A stretch of DNA of 64,000 bases from Streptomyces sp. WMMB303 (GTDB lineage Bacteria > Actinomycetota > Actinomycetes > Streptomycetales > Streptomycetaceae). The stretch is from positions 5,010,501 to 5,074,500 of the forward strand of contig NZ_JARKIN010000001.1 in NCBI RefSeq assembly GCF_029351045.1, read 5' to 3'. A program made the position numbers and the translations under genes. Below, piece by piece: positions 18,629-29,781 of the stretch. How positions within the stretch are numbered: position 1 is the first letter of the stretch; every line of letters starts with the position of its first letter. Below the pieces are notes generated by a model. It had not been told where the DNA came from and did no database searches. It worked only from the letters and a program-made list of their open reading frames with translations.

Positions 18629-20821
18629 ATGAGTGATACGAAGCTGCGGCAGACCGCCGACGCGGTACTCGCCGATCTTGTCGGCGACCACGAGGGGACG
18701 GCCCGGCTGCGCACGGACCAGTGGCGCGCCATCGAGGCATTGGTCGCGGAGCGCAGGAGAGCGCTGGTCGTGCAGCGCACCGGCTGGGGGAAGTCTGCGG
18801 TCTACTTCGTGGCGACCGCGCTGCTACGCAAGCGCGGCGCAGGTCCGACAGTGATCGTCTCGCCGCTGCTGGCGCTGATGCGCAACCAGGTGGAAGCAGC
18901 CTCCCGGGCCGGGATCCAGGCCCGCACGATCAATTCGGCGAACCCGGAGGAGTGGCGGACCATCGAGTCCGAGATCGCCGACGGACGGGTCGACGTGCTG
19001 CTGGTCAGCCCGGAGCGCCTCAACAATCCGGATTTCCGCGATCATGTGCTGCCCAGCCTCACCGCGTCCACCGGTCTGCTCGTCGTGGACGAGGCGCACT
19101 GCATCTCCGATTGGGGCCACGACTTCCGTCCGGACTACCGACGGCTGCGGACCATACTCGCCGAGTTGCCCCCGGGTGTCCCGGTGCTCGCGACGACCGC
19201 CACGGCCAATGCGCGGGTCACGGCCGACGTCGCCGAGCAGCTCGGTACCGGCAGGGCTGCGGACGACGCCCCTGACACGGACACGTCCCCCGCACTGGTG
19301 CTGCGCGGCTCGCTGGACAGGGAGAGCCTGAGCCTCGGTGTCCTGCGGCTGCCCGACGCCCCGCACCGCCTGGCCTGGCTGGGCGAGCATCTGAAATCCC
19401 TGCCGGGGTCGGGCATCATCTACACCCTCACTGTGGCGGCCGCCGAGGAGGTGACGGCCTTCCTCCGCCAGTGCGGACACGAAGTGGCCTCCTACACCGG
19501 CCGCCAGGAGAACGCCGACCGCGAGGCCGCCGAGGGCGACCTCCTCGCCAACCGGGTCAAAGCCCTGGTGGCGACGTCGGCCCTGGGCATGGGGTTCGAC
19601 AAGCCGGATCTCGGCTTCGTGGTCCATCTGGGCTCGCCCTCCTCCCCCATCGCCTACTACCAGCAGGTCGGCCGTGCGGGCCGCGGTGTCGAGCACGCGG
19701 AGGTCCTCCTGCTTCCCGGCCAGGAGGACGAAGCGATCTGGCGCTATTTCGCCTCGTTGGCCTTCCCTCCGGAGGATCAGGTGCGCCGGACCCTGGAGGT
19801 TCTGGCGGCCTCCGAGGCTCCGATGTCGCTGCCTGCCCTGGAGCCCCGGGTGGAGCTGCGCCGCTCCCGCCTGGAGGTGATGCTGAAGGTGCTCGATGTG
19901 GACGGCGCGGTGCAGCGGGTCAAGGGGGGCTGGATCGCCACCGGCCGGCCTTGGCACTACGAAGCCGACCGGTATGAGTGGGTCGAACGACAGCGGCAGG
20001 CCGAGCAGCGGGCCATGCGCCGCTACACCGAGACGACCGACTGCCGGATGGAGTATCTGCGGCGAGAGCTGGACGACGAGTCGGCGGCAGCATGCGGACG
20101 GTGCGACAACTGCGCCGGCAGCAGATTCACTCCGGAGGTCGACGAGTCGCTTGTGGTGGCCGCTCGCGGGGAGCTGAACAAGCCCGGTGTGCGGATCGAA
20201 CCGCGGAAGATGTGGCCCACCGGAATGCAGGCTGCCGGCCTGGATCTCAAGGGACGGATCCCTCAGCAGCAGCAGGCGTCACCCGGCAGGGCCCTCGGAC
20301 GTCTCTCCGACATCGGCTGGGGGAACCGGCTGCGGCCGCTGCTGGCCGAGCAGGGCGGCGACAGGCCGGTGCCGGAGGATGTGCTGCACGGCGCGGTGAC
20401 AGTTCTCTCGGACTGGGCCAAAGGCCCTGACGGCTGGTCCTCGGGAGGTGGCGGGGAGGCATCGGAGCGGCCGGTCGGCGTCGTGGCGGTCGATTCCCGG
20501 ACCCGCCCACAACTGGTGCGGTCCTTCGCGGAACGGATCGCGGATATCGGCCGGATTCCACTGCTCGGCGCGATCACGTGTGCGGACGAGTTCGGGATGC
20601 TGAACGGCGCGCGCAGCAACGGCGCCCAGCGACTGCGCGCTGTCCATGAGGCGCTGACGCTGCCGCCGGAACTCACGCAATCCGTCGCCGCCCTGGAGGG
20701 GCCGGTCCTGCTGGTGGACGACTACACCGCCACGGGGTGGACGATCGCGGTGGCCGCGCGGATGCTCCGCCAGGCCGGCGCCAAGGAGGTGCTGCCGCTG
20801 GTTCTCGCCACCCAGAACTGA
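18629..20821 (+). CDS. RecQ-type DNA helicase with C-terminal phosphoribosyltransferase-like domain
   Basis: The 730-residue protein has a RecQ core. It shows RTDQWRAIEALV (motif 0), QRTGWGKSAVYF (Walker A), VVDEAHCISDWGHDFRPDYR (DEAH and aromatic loop), TATANARV, ALGMGFDKPDL and QQVGRAGRG. A zinc module follows near residue 490 (one Cys, then CGRCDNC). The C-terminal about 110 residues resemble a ComF-like phosphoribosyltransferase, with VLLVDDYTATGWT as the PRPP-loop-like motif. There is no HRDC domain. The ATG at 18629 has no good ribosome-binding site, and no better start is seen. It probably unwinds DNA during repair or fork restart. Confidence 0.9.
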   Translation: MSDTKLRQTADAVLADLVGDHEGTARLRTDQWRAIEALVAERRRALVVQRTGWGKSAVYFVATALLRKRGAGPTVIVSPLLALMRNQVEAASRAGIQARTINSANPEEWRTIESEIADGRVDVLLVSPERLNNPDFRDHVLPSLTASTGLLVVDEAHCISDWGHDFRPDYRRLRTILAELPPGVPVLATTATANARVTADVAEQLGTGRAADDAPDTDTSPALVLRGSLDRESLSLGVLRLPDAPHRLAWLGEHLKSLPGSGIIYTLTVAAAEEVTAFLRQCGHEVASYTGRQENADREAAEGDLLANRVKALVATSALGMGFDKPDLGFVVHLGSPSSPIAYYQQVGRAGRGVEHAEVLLLPGQEDEAIWRYFASLAFPPEDQVRRTLEVLAASEAPMSLPALEPRVELRRSRLEVMLKVLDVDGAVQRVKGGWIATGRPWHYEADRYEWVERQRQAEQRAMRRYTETTDCRMEYLRRELDDESAAACGRCDNCAGSRFTPEVDESLVVAARGELNKPGVRIEPRKMWPTGMQAAGLDLKGRIPQQQQASPGRALGRLSDIGWGNRLRPLLAEQGGDRPVPEDVLHGAVTVLSDWAKGPDGWSSGGGGEASERPVGVVAVDSRTRPQLVRSFAERIADIGRIPLLGAITCADEFGMLNGARSNGAQRLRAVHEALTLPPELTQSVAALEGPVLLVDDYTATGWTIAVAARMLRQAGAKEVLPLVLATQN

Positions 20822-21025
20822 CCCAACGAACCCCGGACGGAAGCGGGCCCACCCAGCCGACGGCCTCCGCACGCGCCGTCGGTCCGAGGCGGTACGGAAG
20901 CGCAGGTCAGGGACGGCGCCGGCGCCGGTCACTCCGGGCACCGGCCGACCTCGACGCGATCAGGCAGGCTGCGGACTCGCCTCGGCCGCTCCCCGGAGCG
21001 GACGCCGCCGTGGCGAGGGCAGAAG

Positions 21026-21646
21026 TCACAGCAGTGCGCGTACGCGCTCGGGATCACCGCAGACGATGAGCTGTTCGGTTGCCTTCTCCAGAGCTGCGGG
21101 CAGCGCCGCGGTGGCCTCGGAGTCGGTGCCGCCGTTGACGGCGAGCAGCACGATGGCGCGCTGAGCGGTTCGGGTGACGGCAGAGGCGTGGGCGCAGAAG
21201 ACGTCCTCCGCGTCGGCCAGTTGGTGCCAGTAGGAGTCCTCACCGAAGGAGAGTTCGTGCTCCGCCCACGGATGCTGGTCGCCAGTGGTCAGCAGCAGAA
21301 TCTCGCCGGGCGCCCGGCCTTCGTCGAGAAGCTTGTCCACCGTCTCGTCGGCGACCTCCACCGCCGTCGCGTCGGTAGCCGCGACCAGGTGGATGCGGGC
21401 CGTGGTGGCCGGGCCGGGGGACTTGGCCGGGGTGGACTGTTTGCCGCTCTGCGGGGGGCCACCGGGGCGGCCCGGTGTGTTCGGGCCCTTGCTGTCGGTG
21501 CGCGGCGGTGCGGGGCGCGGTGCCTGGCGGGGGCCGGGGACCGGGGCTGCGGTGCGGGATGCCTGCGGAGTTCGGGATGCTCCCGCTGAGGCGCGGGTGC
21601 CCGGGACGCTCTCGTAAATCTGTGGCTCCTCGGGAGTGAGAGGCAT
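21026..21646 (-). CDS. Hypothetical protein with helicase-C-like fold remnant
   Basis: This 206-residue protein has a Pro/Ala/Ser-rich disordered N-terminal part (1-80) followed by a folded domain of about 120 residues. The folded part (PGEILLLTTGDQHPWAEHEL, YWHQLADAEDVFCAHAS, QRAIVLLAVNGG, EQLIVCGDPERVRALL) resembles the C-terminal domain of UvrD/PcrA-like helicases, but no ATPase core is present. That resemblance is my reading only. It follows rnhB on the same strand at the end of a leftward run and converges on recQ. No clear ribosome-binding site precedes the ATG. Confidence 0.7.
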   Translation of the reverse strand: MPLTPEEPQIYESVPGTRASAGASRTPQASRTAAPVPGPRQAPRPAPPRTDSKGPNTPGRPGGPPQSGKQSTPAKSPGPATTARIHLVAATDATAVEVADETVDKLLDEGRAPGEILLLTTGDQHPWAEHELSFGEDSYWHQLADAEDVFCAHASAVTRTAQRAIVLLAVNGGTDSEATAALPAALEKATEQLIVCGDPERVRALL

Positions 21647-21758
21647 GAGGTGTTGTCTATCAAATGACGGAAACAGGCGTATCAGCGGGTACCGGTTGCG
21701 CGGATATTCCCGCGACGGAGATCCAGTACTTTGTGACGGCGCCGTCGGCTGTGCCGAT

Positions 21759-22436
21759 TCAGAAGAGGCCGATCTGTTCTGTGGGCTCGCTCCGGTTGCG
21801 CTTGAGATGTTTCCAGCGGGTCAGGGCATCCATATACGCCCACGACAGCCGGTGGTAGGGGGTGGGGCCGCTGCTTTCCAGAGCGGCCCGGTGGACGGGG
21901 GAGGGATACCCGGCGTTGTCCTCGAATGCGAACTCGGCGTGCTCCGCCGCGAGTCCGGCCATGAGAGCGTCACGGCGCACCTTGGCGATGACCGAAGCGG
22001 CCGCGACAGCGACGCATGACTGGTCGCCCTTGATCACGGTCCGCACTCGCCAAGGTGCTCCGAGGTAGTCGTGCTTGCCGTCGAGGATCACGGCATCGGG
22101 GCGTTGTGGCAGGCCGTCCAGGGCTCGGACGGCGGCGAGCCGCAGGGCAGCCGTCATGCCCTGCGCGTCGATCTCCTCCGGGGTGGAGTGACCTAGCGAA
22201 TAGGCACTGACCCAACCGACGAGTTCTTCGGCGAGCTCACTGCGGCGGGGTTCGGGGATGAGTTTGGAATCGGTGAGACCGGCGGGAGGACGACGCAGAC
22301 CCGTGATCGCGGCGCAGACCGTGACGGGTCCCGCCCAGGCTCCACGGCCGACCTCGTCCACTCCGGCGACAATCTTGGCGCCGGTGGTGGCGCGGAGCGA
22401 ACGCTCGACGCGATGGGTTGGAGACTCGTACGGCAT
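21759..22436 (-). CDS. rnhB: Ribonuclease HII
   Basis: This 225-residue enzyme removes misincorporated ribonucleotides and RNA primers from RNA:DNA hybrids. The active-site motif VAGVDEVGRGAWAGPV lies near residue 25. Other family blocks are LTDSKLIPEPRRSELAE, DAVILDGKHDYLG, IKGDQSCVAVAAASVIAKV and PSPVHRAALESSGPTPYHR. The length is typical. ATG 22436 (MPYESPTHRVERSL) is chosen by similarity to known Streptomyces starts. The longer upstream extension is Pro/Ser-rich and not family-like. It is probably read together with the ADP-ribosylglycohydrolase gene upstream, 186 bases away. Confidence 0.95.
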   Translation of the reverse strand: MPYESPTHRVERSLRATTGAKIVAGVDEVGRGAWAGPVTVCAAITGLRRPPAGLTDSKLIPEPRRSELAEELVGWVSAYSLGHSTPEEIDAQGMTAALRLAAVRALDGLPQRPDAVILDGKHDYLGAPWRVRTVIKGDQSCVAVAAASVIAKVRRDALMAGLAAEHAEFAFEDNAGYPSPVHRAALESSGPTPYHRLSWAYMDALTRWKHLKRNRSEPTEQIGLF

Positions 22437-22622
22437 GGCAATAACCAGCGTATCCGCTGCGGAGGCCGTGAGTTCAGGGGAGTCCGACAAAGTTGGCCCC
22501 GGACTCGGAAAGAGTCCGGAAACCGGCGCCGGTGATCGCGGAAGGCGGTGAAACAGTGACGGAGCGTCCACGAATCCAGGAAGCGCCCCGCGGTACCCGG
22601 CCCGCCGTGGCGAGCACCGGGA

Positions 22623-23639
22623 TCAGCGCACCGCCCGCAGCAGCCAGGAGGGGAACTGCTCGGTGCGCTCATGCCACTCTCGCGGCGGAGCCGCTCCGGG
22701 ACCGGCGGCTGCCACGATGCCGCCGACGATCGCGCATGTGGTGTCCACATCACCACCGGCGCTCGCGGTCGCCCAGAGCGCCGCCCGGAAGTCCCCCAGG
22801 TTCCGGGCAGCGGCCCAGAGCGCGAAGGGGACCGTGTCCTGCGTACTGGTGCGGCGACCGCAGCCGAGAACCGCCGCGACCGTGCTCACGTCGGCGTAGT
22901 CGAGCAGATCCACGGCGCGGCGCAGCCCCGCCTGCACGGCGCTGCGGGGGACGAACTCCTGGACCCGGGCCAACAGGCGCTCGGGCGTCAGCGGAGCCGG
23001 AACGCGTTCACCGCCGGCCGCGTCCGGCGTCCGTGCCGTGCCGGCCTTCGTGCCGCGGTCGGCGCCTCCCGGAACGGTGGGGAGCGGGTTCTCCGCACCG
23101 GCGACGAGGGCAGCTGCGGCCGCAACCGCCCGGGTACCCGCGACGGCCTCAGGATGCCGGTGGGTCACCTCGGCGGAGCGAACGGCTTCGTCCGCCGCAC
23201 GCTCGGGGGCGTCGGCGAACCAGGCGCCCAGCGGGGCGACCCGCATGGCGCCACCGTTCCCCCAGGAACCCTGGCCCTCGAAGAGGGCGGCCGCCAATTC
23301 CCGCCAGTCTGCACCTTCCTGGCGGATCAGGCGCAGCATCCGGTTCACCGCGGGGCCGTAGCCGCGGTCGAAGTCGTGGCGCCGGGCGAAGGAGGCGGCC
23401 AGTGCGTCCTGGTCGGTGTGGCCGTGCGCCGCGAGTACGGCGACCACCGAGGCGGCCATCTCCGTGTCGTCGGTCCACTGCCAGTTCCCCGGAGGCAGTT
23501 CCCGGCGGCGCAGGTAGGCGAGGTTGGCGGGGACGAAGAACTGGGAGCCCAGTGCGTCGCCCACGGCCAGGCCGCGCAGGGCGGCAAGAGCGCGGGAGAG
23601 CCGCTCGGCGCGGTGGGGGTCGGATGGGAGAGCACTCAT
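22623..23639 (-). CDS. ADP-ribosylglycohydrolase family protein
   Basis: This 338-residue protein of the DraG/ARH fold removes ADP-ribose from proteins or related substrates using two divalent metals. Metal-binding motifs are visible: GLAVGDALGSQFF near residue 25, WTDDTEMA near 55, and GGDVDTTCAIVGGIV near 305. An Ala/Gly/Pro-rich insertion at about 190-215 looks like a loop. It starts 12 bases after the stop of the phosphatase gene upstream, so the two are co-transcribed. The substrate cannot be told from the sequence. A role next to rnhB and an NrtR-type ADP-ribose sensor some 6 kb away is suggestive only. Confidence 0.9.
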   Translation of the reverse strand: MSALPSDPHRAERLSRALAALRGLAVGDALGSQFFVPANLAYLRRRELPPGNWQWTDDTEMAASVVAVLAAHGHTDQDALAASFARRHDFDRGYGPAVNRMLRLIRQEGADWRELAAALFEGQGSWGNGGAMRVAPLGAWFADAPERAADEAVRSAEVTHRHPEAVAGTRAVAAAAALVAGAENPLPTVPGGADRGTKAGTARTPDAAGGERVPAPLTPERLLARVQEFVPRSAVQAGLRRAVDLLDYADVSTVAAVLGCGRRTSTQDTVPFALWAAARNLGDFRAALWATASAGGDVDTTCAIVGGIVAAAGPGAAPPREWHERTEQFPSWLLRAVR

Positions 23640-23651
23640 GTCCGGACGATA

Positions 23652-24311
23652 TTAGCGGTGGGTTCCGTAGGGGCGGGGGTCCTGCCAGCGCTCGAAGGGC
23701 CGGTCGAGGTGATAGCGGCCTTCAGGGCCGAGGAGGAGGGCGCGGGTCTCGCCGTTGCGTGGATTGGAGAGACATTCGAACTCCTCCACTGTCCAGTGGA
23801 ACCAGCGCATGCAGAACAGCCGCATCGTGAGTCCGTGCGTGACCAGCAGAACGTTCGGCGGGTTGTCGGGCGCTTCGAAGCTGCGCCACAGGCTCTCCAG
23901 GAAGGCTCCGGCCCGGTCGTAGACGTCGGCACCGGACTCGCCCTGGGCGAAGCGGTAGAAGAAGTGCCCGTAGGCGTCCCGGTACTTCTTCTGCTGGCGG
24001 ACGTCGTCGCGGTCCTGCCAGTTTCCCCAGTCCTGCTCGCGAAGTCTGGGCTCCTCGCGGACCCGCATCTGGGCAGGTCCGATCCCGAGCGCGGCGAGTG
24101 TCTCCCGGGTGCGGCGGTAGGGGGACACGAAGGCCGAGACGCGCTCCTCGCCGAAGATCTCGCGGAGTCGCCTGCCCGCCTCCTCCGCCTGCCGCCGACC
24201 GCGCTCGGTCAGTGGCAGCGCGTGATCGGGCACGCGTTCGTAGATGCTGTCATCGGCGTTTCCCTCCGATTCTCCGTGGCGGAGCAGGATGATTCGGCGA
24301 GGACGTGCCAT
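23652..24311 (-). CDS. Histidine phosphatase superfamily protein
   Basis: This 219-residue phosphoglycerate-mutase-like protein has the catalytic motif ILLRHGESEGN at the N terminus, SPYRRTRETLAAL (phosphate pocket Arg) near 65, REQDWGNWQ, and VTHGLTMRLF with the second catalytic His near 160. It is therefore likely an active phosphatase, with substrate unknown. ATG 24311 is preferred because GTGGAG directly precedes it, although the spacing is short. A GTG at 24320 would add three residues. It lies 15 bases after the upstream DUF4937-like gene and 12 bases before the ADP-ribosylglycohydrolase gene, forming a tight operon. Confidence 0.88.
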   Translation of the reverse strand: MARPRRIILLRHGESEGNADDSIYERVPDHALPLTERGRRQAEEAGRRLREIFGEERVSAFVSPYRRTRETLAALGIGPAQMRVREEPRLREQDWGNWQDRDDVRQQKKYRDAYGHFFYRFAQGESGADVYDRAGAFLESLWRSFEAPDNPPNVLLVTHGLTMRLFCMRWFHWTVEEFECLSNPRNGETRALLLGPEGRYHLDRPFERWQDPRPYGTHR

Positions 24312-24326
24312 GGGCTCCACCCTAGG

Positions 24327-24935
24327 TCAGACGGTCCACGACGGCTCCAGGTCGATGACGTCGCCGGTGACGTGGGAGAGGTCGGCCCCGGTCCGGGCGC
24401 GCAGGGCCAGCCGCTCCACTCGCTCCGCTCGATACTTTCCGTATTCGGCGGTGGAGTTCCACATCGACAGGACCAGGAACTCGTCCTCTGTGTTCGCCTG
24501 CGCGAAGACCCCGCGCAGCATGCCTGGCGAACCGGCCATCGCCGGGTTCCACACTTTCTCCTGCATGAGCATGTAGTGCTCGATCCGGTGGGGTCGCACC
24601 CGGCAGTGAGCCACCCGGAGCAGATCCGCGTCGGTGAAGACCGGCCGGAAGCCGGTCTTCACATCGAAACGGTAGTCGAAGAGCCTGGCCTGCATCTCTT
24701 TGTAGGTGCCGAGCTGGGAGGCGTGCAGCCGGTCGTGTGAGCGGGCCATGAAGGAGTCGTAGTAGGCCCGGCTCTCCCAGAAGCCGAAGAGGTGCACGAC
24801 CCCCTCCCGGGACCGGCTCCATCCCCCGCCCTGGCCCCGGAAGCCGGGTTCGCCGAGCAGTCCCGCCCATTTCCGCTGTGCCCGCGCGAATCCCGGGCGG
24901 TCGACCACCGTGCAGCGCATCCACTTGACCAGCAC
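24327..24935 (-). CDS. DUF4937/YdbC-like dimeric alpha-beta barrel protein
   Basis: The 202-residue protein contains two ferredoxin-like repeats of the antibiotic-monooxygenase/YdbC type. The first is LVKWMRCTVVDRPGFARAQR to GVVHLFGFWESRAYYDSFM, the second VAHCRVRPHRIEHYMLMQ to EDEFLVLSMWNSTAEYGKYR. Cytoplasmic, function unknown. The GTG at 24935 is chosen because homologues begin with VLVKW. TACGAT lies 6 bases before it, exactly where a -10 box would place transcription start at the GTG, so the mRNA may be leaderless. It heads a leftward run through the phosphatase and ADP-ribosylglycohydrolase genes. Confidence 0.82.
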   Translation of the reverse strand: MLVKWMRCTVVDRPGFARAQRKWAGLLGEPGFRGQGGGWSRSREGVVHLFGFWESRAYYDSFMARSHDRLHASQLGTYKEMQARLFDYRFDVKTGFRPVFTDADLLRVAHCRVRPHRIEHYMLMQEKVWNPAMAGSPGMLRGVFAQANTEDEFLVLSMWNSTAEYGKYRAERVERLALRARTGADLSHVTGDVIDLEPSWTV

Positions 24936-25306
24936 CGCGCTATCGTACGGCCATCCCGGTGACCCCTCGGACAGACCGAGTACACACACGTGCAGCGCAC
25001 TGATGTGCGACGACGTTCCCACGTGCCTCGCCCCGCCGATCACCTCGGGGGTCGGAGCCCGGACGGGAAGTACGACGCCGCGGGCCGTCATGGGCGATGC
25101 GGCGCCGACTACCGTGCTCCACACCTTCCCGATGCGCGCACGCGACAACAGGTCGAGGCACCGGGCAGCGGCCCCGCAGGCCGGTACAGCAGAAGCCGGG
25201 ACAGCGGAGAGGGAGCCGGCCCGGAGGCCGGCTCCCTCTCTCAGGTGCGGGTGGTCGATCTCAGCAGCGCGTCCTCGAGATCCTCAGGACGCGACCCCGC
25301 CCGCTG
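24936..25306. other. Intergenic region downstream of nrdJ
   Basis: This 371-base stretch contains the promoter of the DUF4937-like gene (TACGAT at 24947-24942 on the minus strand) and the nrdJ terminator. I see no gene in it. Confidence 0.5.
25207..25240 (-). terminator. nrdJ terminator, 14-bp perfect stem
   Basis: GAGAGGGAGCCGGC (25207-25220) pairs exactly with 25227-25240 around a 6-base loop, about 67 bases after the nrdJ stop codon. Confidence 0.88.
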
Positions 25307-28201
<2,895 letters not shown>

Positions 28202-28364
28202 TCCGCCTCCCTGTGTGGGGCATAACGCCCCAACATGCCCCGGTTCTTCCCCGAGAACTGTGCCTGTCTGATGACCGGACACGGTGCGTGTCCAGGCCAA
28301 GTCTCTGTGTATGCCGAGGGTGCGCCCCGGCCCGTCGGCCGCGCTCCGCGGAGCGGCCCGCCGC

Positions 28365-29024
28365 TCAGTCGGCGGCGGCAGCAGCGGAGGCGCCCTCGCC
28401 CCCGCGCGCCTGTCCCGCTCGGGGCCCCGCCGCCGGGTCTCCCGCGCCGGCGGGCGGCGGCACCTCGGGCAGCACCCGCGCCTCTCCCCCGGCTGCACGC
28501 CCCTTGCCCGCCCGGGCCGACCCCCCGGGAGCCTCGCACTCACCGGCGGCTTCGTTCTCCTGAGCCCCGGGGACGAGCGACTGCACCTCGCGCAGTTCGG
28601 ATATGGCCGCCTCGAAGTCCTCCAGGGACTCGAACGCCTTGTAGACCGAGGCGAAGCGCAGATAGGCGACGAGATCGAGATCCTGGAGCGGGCCGAGTAT
28701 GGCGAGTCCCACGTCGTGTGTGGACAACTCCGCGCTCCCGGTGGCCCGGACGGCCTCCTCGACCCGCTGCCCGAGCTGGGCCAGCGCGTCCTCGGTCACG
28801 GGGCGCCCCTGGCACGCCTTGCGCACCCCCGCGATCACCTTGTCCCGGCTGAAGGGCTCGGTGACACCGCTCCGCTTGATCACCGTGAGTGACGCGTTTT
28901 CGACGGTGGTGAAGCGCCTGGAGCAGTGGGGGCACTGACGGCGACGCCTGATGGCGGCCCCGTCGTCGGCCGTACGGCTGTCGACCACACGGCTGTCGGG
29001 ATGCCGGCAGAAGGGGCAATGCAT
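28365..29024 (-). CDS. nrdR: Transcriptional repressor NrdR
   Basis: This 219-residue repressor controls ribonucleotide reductase genes in response to ATP/dATP. The N-terminal zinc ribbon is MHCPFCRHPDSRVVDSR with RRRRQCPHCSRRFTTVE. The ATP-cone follows (IKRSGVTEPFSRDKVIAGVR) and the conserved core ends near residue 155 (DFEAAISEL). The remaining about 65 residues are a Gly/Ala/Glu-rich tail not usual in the family, where proteins are about 150-175 long. ATG 29024 directly follows a strong GGAGGGTGGAG. It is the first gene of an nrdR-nrdJ operon. A DnaA-box-like TGTGGACAA at 28719-28727 lies inside the coding sequence and is probably incidental. Confidence 0.96.
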   Translation of the reverse strand: MHCPFCRHPDSRVVDSRTADDGAAIRRRRQCPHCSRRFTTVENASLTVIKRSGVTEPFSRDKVIAGVRKACQGRPVTEDALAQLGQRVEEAVRATGSAELSTHDVGLAILGPLQDLDLVAYLRFASVYKAFESLEDFEAAISELREVQSLVPGAQENEAAGECEAPGGSARAGKGRAAGGEARVLPEVPPPAGAGDPAAGPRAGQARGGEGASAAAAAD

Positions 29025-29154
29025 CGTCTCCACCCTCCCAGGGCCCGCAGAACCCTCACCGTGCATAACTGATCACGTCGCGGCGCCCCCGTCACAGAGG
29101 CCCCTCGACTGGCCTCCAGCATAGGCGACATCCCTGCGGCATGAGCACCCGGGG

Positions 29155-29201
29155 ACACAACTTCTGGTGGCGCGCGCTCATCAAACCACTAGATCTGGTG
29201 G
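29155..29201 (-). promoter_or_regulatory. Tandem NrdR boxes upstream of nrdR-nrdJ
   Basis: ACACAACTTCTGGTGG (29155-29170) and CCACTAGATCTGGTGG (29186-29201) both resemble the NrdR box consensus acaCwAtATaTwGtgt. Their repeat distance is 31 bases, three helical turns, the usual spacing for paired NrdR boxes. They lie about 130-180 bases before nrdR, where they can repress the operon promoter. Confidence 0.85.
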
Positions 29202-29703
29202 CCGAGAGGCAAGACGGTCACGACGCGTGTCGTCGTCCGACACAGCCCACGACCCTACGCGAAGCGGGCCGCCGGAAGGCTCCTGGGGGACGCCTGCGAG
29301 ACTGTGCCGGACAGCAGCGGCGCATCCCGTGCCGGGGCCACCGGAACATGAGGACCGGCGGCGGTGCGAGCAGCGGCGGCGACGGGCCCCGGAACCGCCG
29401 CGCCGCGAAGGCAGGAGTTCACCGAGCACAGCGATTACGGACAGCGACAGGCAGGGCCGGAAAACGGCTGGAAATCGCCACACCGAGACACAGCCGGCCA
29501 CCCCCTGCCCGCGCTGCGGGACGGACCTGCCGGAGGGCCCCGGCCACGGCAGCGACGGGCGAGTGCATACCGTTGACGCAGCAGAAAGACGGGGGCATCG
29601 GAGATCTGCGGCCCTTCGAAACGCCCGCCGCTCCCGCCGAGCCGGATGGCGCGACCTATACACCCATCGAGCGGTAGAAGTCAGGTGAACTGCGGATTTT
29701 CAC
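29202..29703. other. Non-coding region between nrdR and lexA control sites
   Basis: About 500 bases hold no recognisable gene. A small perfect inverted repeat ACGAC-GCGT-GTCGT is at 29220-29233 close to the NrdR boxes. The rest is Arg/Pro-rich in all translated frames, without the codon bias of neighbouring genes. Confidence 0.5.
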
Positions 29704-29719
29704 TCGAACGTGTGTTTGG
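29704..29719 (+). promoter_or_regulatory. LexA (SOS) box upstream of lexA
   Basis: TCGAACGTGTGTTTGG fits the actinobacterial SOS box TCGAAC-N4-GTTCGA with two mismatches in the right arm. It lies 63-78 bases before the lexA GTG, consistent with autorepression. Confidence 0.82.
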
Positions 29720-29781
29720 CGCAACCTTTCGAAACCAACTACCGTTGTCCAGCTAGGGAGAACTTCTCGAGAGGGGCCGAC

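Noticed and set aside
28202..28364. Cobalamin riboswitch before nrdJ
   Set aside because: There is a small hairpin but no B12-box (GCCACTG-like) or multi-stem layout. The gap is also too short for the full aptamer.
28719..28727. DnaA-box sequence TGTGGACAA inside nrdR, and a second at 49558-49566 inside the MT0933-like gene
   Set aside because: Single copies inside coding sequence are expected by chance and have no paired site.
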